A stretch of 15,810 nt of DNA from an uncultured Thermoleophilia bacterium (lineage in GTDB: Bacteria > Actinomycetota > Thermoleophilia > UBA2241): positions 1 to 15,810 of the forward strand of contig CAIXSE010000691.1 of NCBI GenBank assembly GCA_903921965.1, read 5' to 3'. The stretch's first letter is position 1, and each line of letters opens with the position of its first letter. Under the pieces are notes generated by a model that saw nothing but the letters and a program-made list of their open reading frames with translations, did not search any database and was not told the DNA's origin. Both the position numbers and the translations under genes were made by a program. This document shows, in pieces, positions 13,399-15,810 of the stretch.

Positions 13399-13767
13399 AT
13401 GTCCGTCGGGGATCTGCACGCGTTCTTCGGGAGGCTCGAGATCGACGAGGCGCTGCGTGGGGAGGTGACGGCGTTGAGCGCCGCCGCCGACGAAGAGCGC
13501 ATGGCGGCGCTGCAGGCCATGGCGTCGCGCGAGGGGTTCACCGTCACCGTCGAGGACTGGCAGCACGACAGTGTCGGCCCGGCCGTCGCACGGCTGGAAG
13601 ACAAGGACCTGCGCAGCGTGGTCGCCGCGGGCTGCTCCGAGACCGCCGGCTTCCTGGTCACGGGCGTCGGCCTCGCCGGGGACAACGGCTGCCGCGCCAG
13701 CCTTGGCGCCTACGGCGGCAGCGGCTGCGGCGGGAGTGTCGGGTACGGCGGCAACGGCTGCGGCTGA
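13399..13767 (+). CDS. Nif11-leader RiPP precursor peptide 1
   Basis: This 122-residue precursor has a Nif11-type leader (MSVGDLHAFFGRLEIDEALR, then MAALQAMASREGFTVTVEDW), an acidic DKDLRSVVAAG end, and a Gly-rich core. The AAG before Cys79 resembles the GG/GA cleavage sites used by C39 peptidases. The core has four Cys (79, 98, 110, 121). The last three are each preceded by Gly-Asn/Ser-Gly and joined by SLGAYGGSG-like repeats. The gene starts 24 bases after the maturase with GGAGG at 13390-13394, clearly one operon. The first 76 residues closely match those of precursor 2, indicating duplication with diverging cores. The mature product is unknown. Confidence 0.88.
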   Translation: MSVGDLHAFFGRLEIDEALRGEVTALSAAADEERMAALQAMASREGFTVTVEDWQHDSVGPAVARLEDKDLRSVVAAGCSETAGFLVTGVGLAGDNGCRASLGAYGGSGCGGSVGYGGNGCG

Positions 13768-13807
13768 GCCGGCACACGAGGAACGAACACCGGAGGAGGG
13801 AGGACCC

Positions 13808-14185
13808 ATGTCCGTCGAGGATCTGCACGCGTTCTTCGCAAGGCTGGAGAGTGACGAGGCCCTGCGGCAGGAGGTGGTCGCGATCGACGCGGCCGACGAC
13901 GACGAGCGCCTCGCGGCACTGCGCGCGCTCGCCGGGCGCGAGGGCTTCGTCGTCGTCGAGGAGGACTGGGCGCACGACAGCGTCGGCCCGGCCGTCGCCG
14001 CGCTCGAGGACGAGGAACTGCGCAGCGTCGTGGGCGGCGTGGGGTGCCCGCCGTGGGCCTGGATCGGCGCACGCAGCGCCGGCGCCTTCGGCGAGAACGG
14101 CTGCGGCGAGAGCCTCGGCGCCTACGGCGGCAACGGCTGCGGCGGTGGCAGCCTCGGCGCGGCGGGAGGCAGCGGCTGCGGGTGA
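13808..14185 (+). CDS. Nif11-leader RiPP precursor peptide 2
   Basis: This 125-residue paralogue of precursor 1 has leader MSVEDLHAFFARLESDEALR, then a shared EDWAHDSVGPAVAALEDEEL stretch ending LRSVVGG, a true double-Gly site. The core starts VGCPPWAWIGARSAGAFG and ends in two units of the CGESLGAYGGNG type. Cys are at 80, 99, 111 and 124, nearly the same spacing as in precursor 1. The PPW of its core also occurs in the orphan precursor at 3966-4208. GGGAGG precedes ATG 13808. It lies 40 bases after precursor 1 and 14 before the amidohydrolase. No dedicated protease or transporter is seen inside the window. Confidence 0.88.
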   Translation: MSVEDLHAFFARLESDEALRQEVVAIDAADDDERLAALRALAGREGFVVVEEDWAHDSVGPAVAALEDEELRSVVGGVGCPPWAWIGARSAGAFGENGCGESLGAYGGNGCGGGSLGAAGGSGCG

Positions 14186-14199
14186 GCAGGGAGAGTCCG

Positions 14200-15810
14200 A
14201 TGAGCGAGCGCGGCACGTCCTTGCCGTGCGGCCGGCTCGGCGCGCTGGCGCTGGCGTGCGCCTGCACCGTGCTGCTGGTGGTGCCGGGCGCGGCCCGCGG
14301 CGCCGCGCGCCCGGCCGACACCGTCTTCGTGCACGGCCGCGTGTACACCGCCGACCGGGCGGCCACCGTCGCGCAGGCCGTCGCGGTGCGCGACGGCCGC
14401 ATCGTCTTCGTCGGCGCCGACGCCGGGGCGCGCCGCTTCACCGGGTCGGCCACGGAGGTCGTCGACCTGGCCGGCCGCCTCGTCCTGCCCGGCTTCACCG
14501 ACGCGCACATCCACCCCACGTACGGGGCCGTCCTCGAGCTGTACCAGATCGACCTCTTCCTGGACGACCCGACCATCCCGGACTACCTGGACGCGGTGCG
14601 CGACTTCGCCGCCGCGCACCCCGACATGCAGGGATACCGCGGCATGGGGTGGCAGGACGTCGTGGCGCCCGGCAGCGGGCCGCTGGCCACCGACCTCGAC
14701 ACCGTCGTCCCGGACAAGCCGGCCGTGCTCAGGTCGCTGGACGGGCACTCCGCGTGGGTCAACACGAAGGCCCTCGAGCTGGCCGGCATCACGAAGGACA
14801 CGCCGGACCCGAAGGGCGGCCGCATCGAGCGCCTGCCCGACGGCACGCCGTCGGGCACCCTGCGCGAGCCGGCGGCCGTCGGCCTCGTCGACGCGATCAT
14901 GCCGCAGTACTCGGAGGAGCAGCTGCGCGACGCCGTCCTGCACTTCCAGCAGTGGGTCGCGCAGCCGCTCGGCATCACGCAGGCCTTCGACGCCGCCGTC
15001 GAGCTCGGCCGCGGCATCATCACCGGCGGCGCGACCGAGAACGCCGTGTGGGAACGGCTCGCTCGCGAGGGTGCGCTCACGATGCGCGTGCGCGGGGCGA
15101 TCCTCATGAGTCCGGACAAGCCGGTGGACGAGCAGATCGCCGCGGCGAGGGCGGAGCGCGCGAAGCACACGACGCCGTACTTCCAGACGCCGTCCGTCAA
15201 GATGCTCGTCGACGGCGTCCTCGAGGGCCACACGGCCCTGCTCGTGAAGCCGTACGCCGACGCGCTGGCCTACGCCGGCGACGCGTCGTACCGCGGCACG
15301 CCGCTCTGGACCCAGGAGAAGCTCGACGCCGTCTCCGTCGCCGCGGCGAGAGCCGGCTTCCGCCTGCACTACCACGCGATCGGCGACGGGGCGACGCACA
15401 TGGCCCTGCACGCCGTCGCCGCCGCCGAGCGGGCGACCGGGCGCCTGGACATGCGCCCCGCCATCACGCACCTGCAGCTCGTCGACCCCAAGGACGTGGC
15501 ACGCTTCCGCCGGCTCGGCGTGGTCGCCGTCGCCCAGCCGTTCTGGGCCGTCAAGGACACCTACTACAGCAGCATCCAGGTGCCCTATCTGGGGCAGCGG
15601 CGCGCCGACCACGAGTACCCGATGAAGAGCTTCCTCGACGCCGGCGTCGTCGTCGCGTCGAGCAGCGACTATCCCGTCACGCAGATGCCCAACCCCCTCG
15701 CCGCCATCGAGACCGGCGTGCTGCGCTGGTCGCAGGACTGGGTGCAGGGCCCGGAGGTGCTGTGGCCGGAGCAGCGCTGCACGCTGCCGCAGATGGTCCG
15801 CGCCGCGACC
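14200..15810 (+). CDS. Exported YtcJ-like amidohydrolase (3' end beyond window)
   Basis: The 537 residues seen belong to the amidohydrolase 3 / YtcJ family, metal-dependent hydrolases of amide or related bonds. Metal-site residues are visible: His103 and His105 in DAHIHP, Lys334 in PSVKMLVDG (candidate carboxylated lysine), His390 and His392 in LHYHAIGDG, and Asp490 in SSSDYP. An N-terminal hydrophobic run (LGALALACACTVLLVV) followed by AARGAA suggests Sec export, which many family members lack. ATG 14200 follows AGGGAGAG, and only 14 bases separate it from precursor 2, so it is probably co-transcribed. It could process or inactivate a peptide product, or be unrelated. No stop occurs before the window ends. 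Confidence 0.88.
   Translation, partial: MSERGTSLPCGRLGALALACACTVLLVVPGAARGAARPADTVFVHGRVYTADRAATVAQAVAVRDGRIVFVGADAGARRFTGSATEVVDLAGRLVLPGFTDAHIHPTYGAVLELYQIDLFLDDPTIPDYLDAVRDFAAAHPDMQGYRGMGWQDVVAPGSGPLATDLDTVVPDKPAVLRSLDGHSAWVNTKALELAGITKDTPDPKGGRIERLPDGTPSGTLREPAAVGLVDAIMPQYSEEQLRDAVLHFQQWVAQPLGITQAFDAAVELGRGIITGGATENAVWERLAREGALTMRVRGAILMSPDKPVDEQIAAARAERAKHTTPYFQTPSVKMLVDGVLEGHTALLVKPYADALAYAGDASYRGTPLWTQEKLDAVSVAAARAGFRLHYHAIGDGATHMALHAVAAAERATGRLDMRPAITHLQLVDPKDVARFRRLGVVAVAQPFWAVKDTYYSSIQVPYLGQRRADHEYPMKSFLDAGVVVASSSDYPVTQMPNPLAAIETGVLRWSQDWVQGPEVLWPEQRCTLPQMVRAAT

Noticed and set aside
11656..13809. A 717-codon open frame opposite the radical SAM gene
   Set aside because: It is low-complexity and lies antisense to a protein with complete CX3CX2C and SPASM motifs.
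14122..15612. A 496-codon minus-strand frame opposite the amidohydrolase
   Set aside because: Antisense shadow; the plus strand encodes the full set of amidohydrolase metal ligands.
1..15810. CRISPR array, tRNA, rRNA, transposase or prophage integrase
   Set aside because: No regularly spaced repeats, no cloverleaf or rRNA sequence, and no translated DDE transposase or integrase motif was seen on either strand.

Overview
The window comes from a very GC-rich bacterial genome. Third codon positions are strongly G/C, GTG starts are common, and several promoters look leaderless. Nif11-type peptide precursors, a DUF1638 protein and many toxin-antitoxin (TA) pairs fit an actinobacterium (Actinomycetota), possibly an anaerobic or facultative lineage. 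That assignment is inference. There are no rRNA or tRNA genes, no IS transposase and no CRISPR array.

Positions 1-6240 form an accessory, defence-like region. From the left it holds a hairpin-rich stretch with a strong terminator, a small unrecognised ORF, a RelE/Gp49-type toxin with an XRE antitoxin, and an exported serine hydrolase on the minus strand. Next come the decayed remains of an MntA-HepT (MNT-HEPN) TA pair and a lone Nif11-leader peptide precursor on the minus strand. Two complete VapBC pairs follow, separated by a tiny two-helix membrane protein.

Positions 6280-10600 hold regulatory and transport genes. A minus-strand operon encodes a DUF1638 protein and a universal stress protein. 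Diverging from it is a PAS-PAS-LuxR regulator, which converges on an MFS transporter of the anion:cation symporter type. A HigB-HigA pair follows at 10864-11457.

Positions 11690-15810 are the most interesting part. A 20-residue, 70 percent lysine microprotein is followed by a likely RiPP locus: a radical SAM/SPASM maturase, then two homologous precursors with Nif11-type leaders. Their cores are Gly/Cys-rich and contain tandem units of about 12 residues. An exported YtcJ-type amidohydrolase starts 14 bases after the second precursor and runs off the window. The maturase would be expected to cross-link the cysteine-containing cores.

A dispersed element of about 42-45 bp lies directly upstream of all four intact TA operons, always in the same orientation. 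All four copies share the exact 11-mer ATCGTCACTCT, a left block resembling ACGTCCACC exactly 19 bases before it, and a CCGG-containing tail 14-16 bases after it. It may be a recombination or insertion site, or a shared leader element, that marks TA cassettes. With the RiPP locus it is the main candidate for something undescribed.
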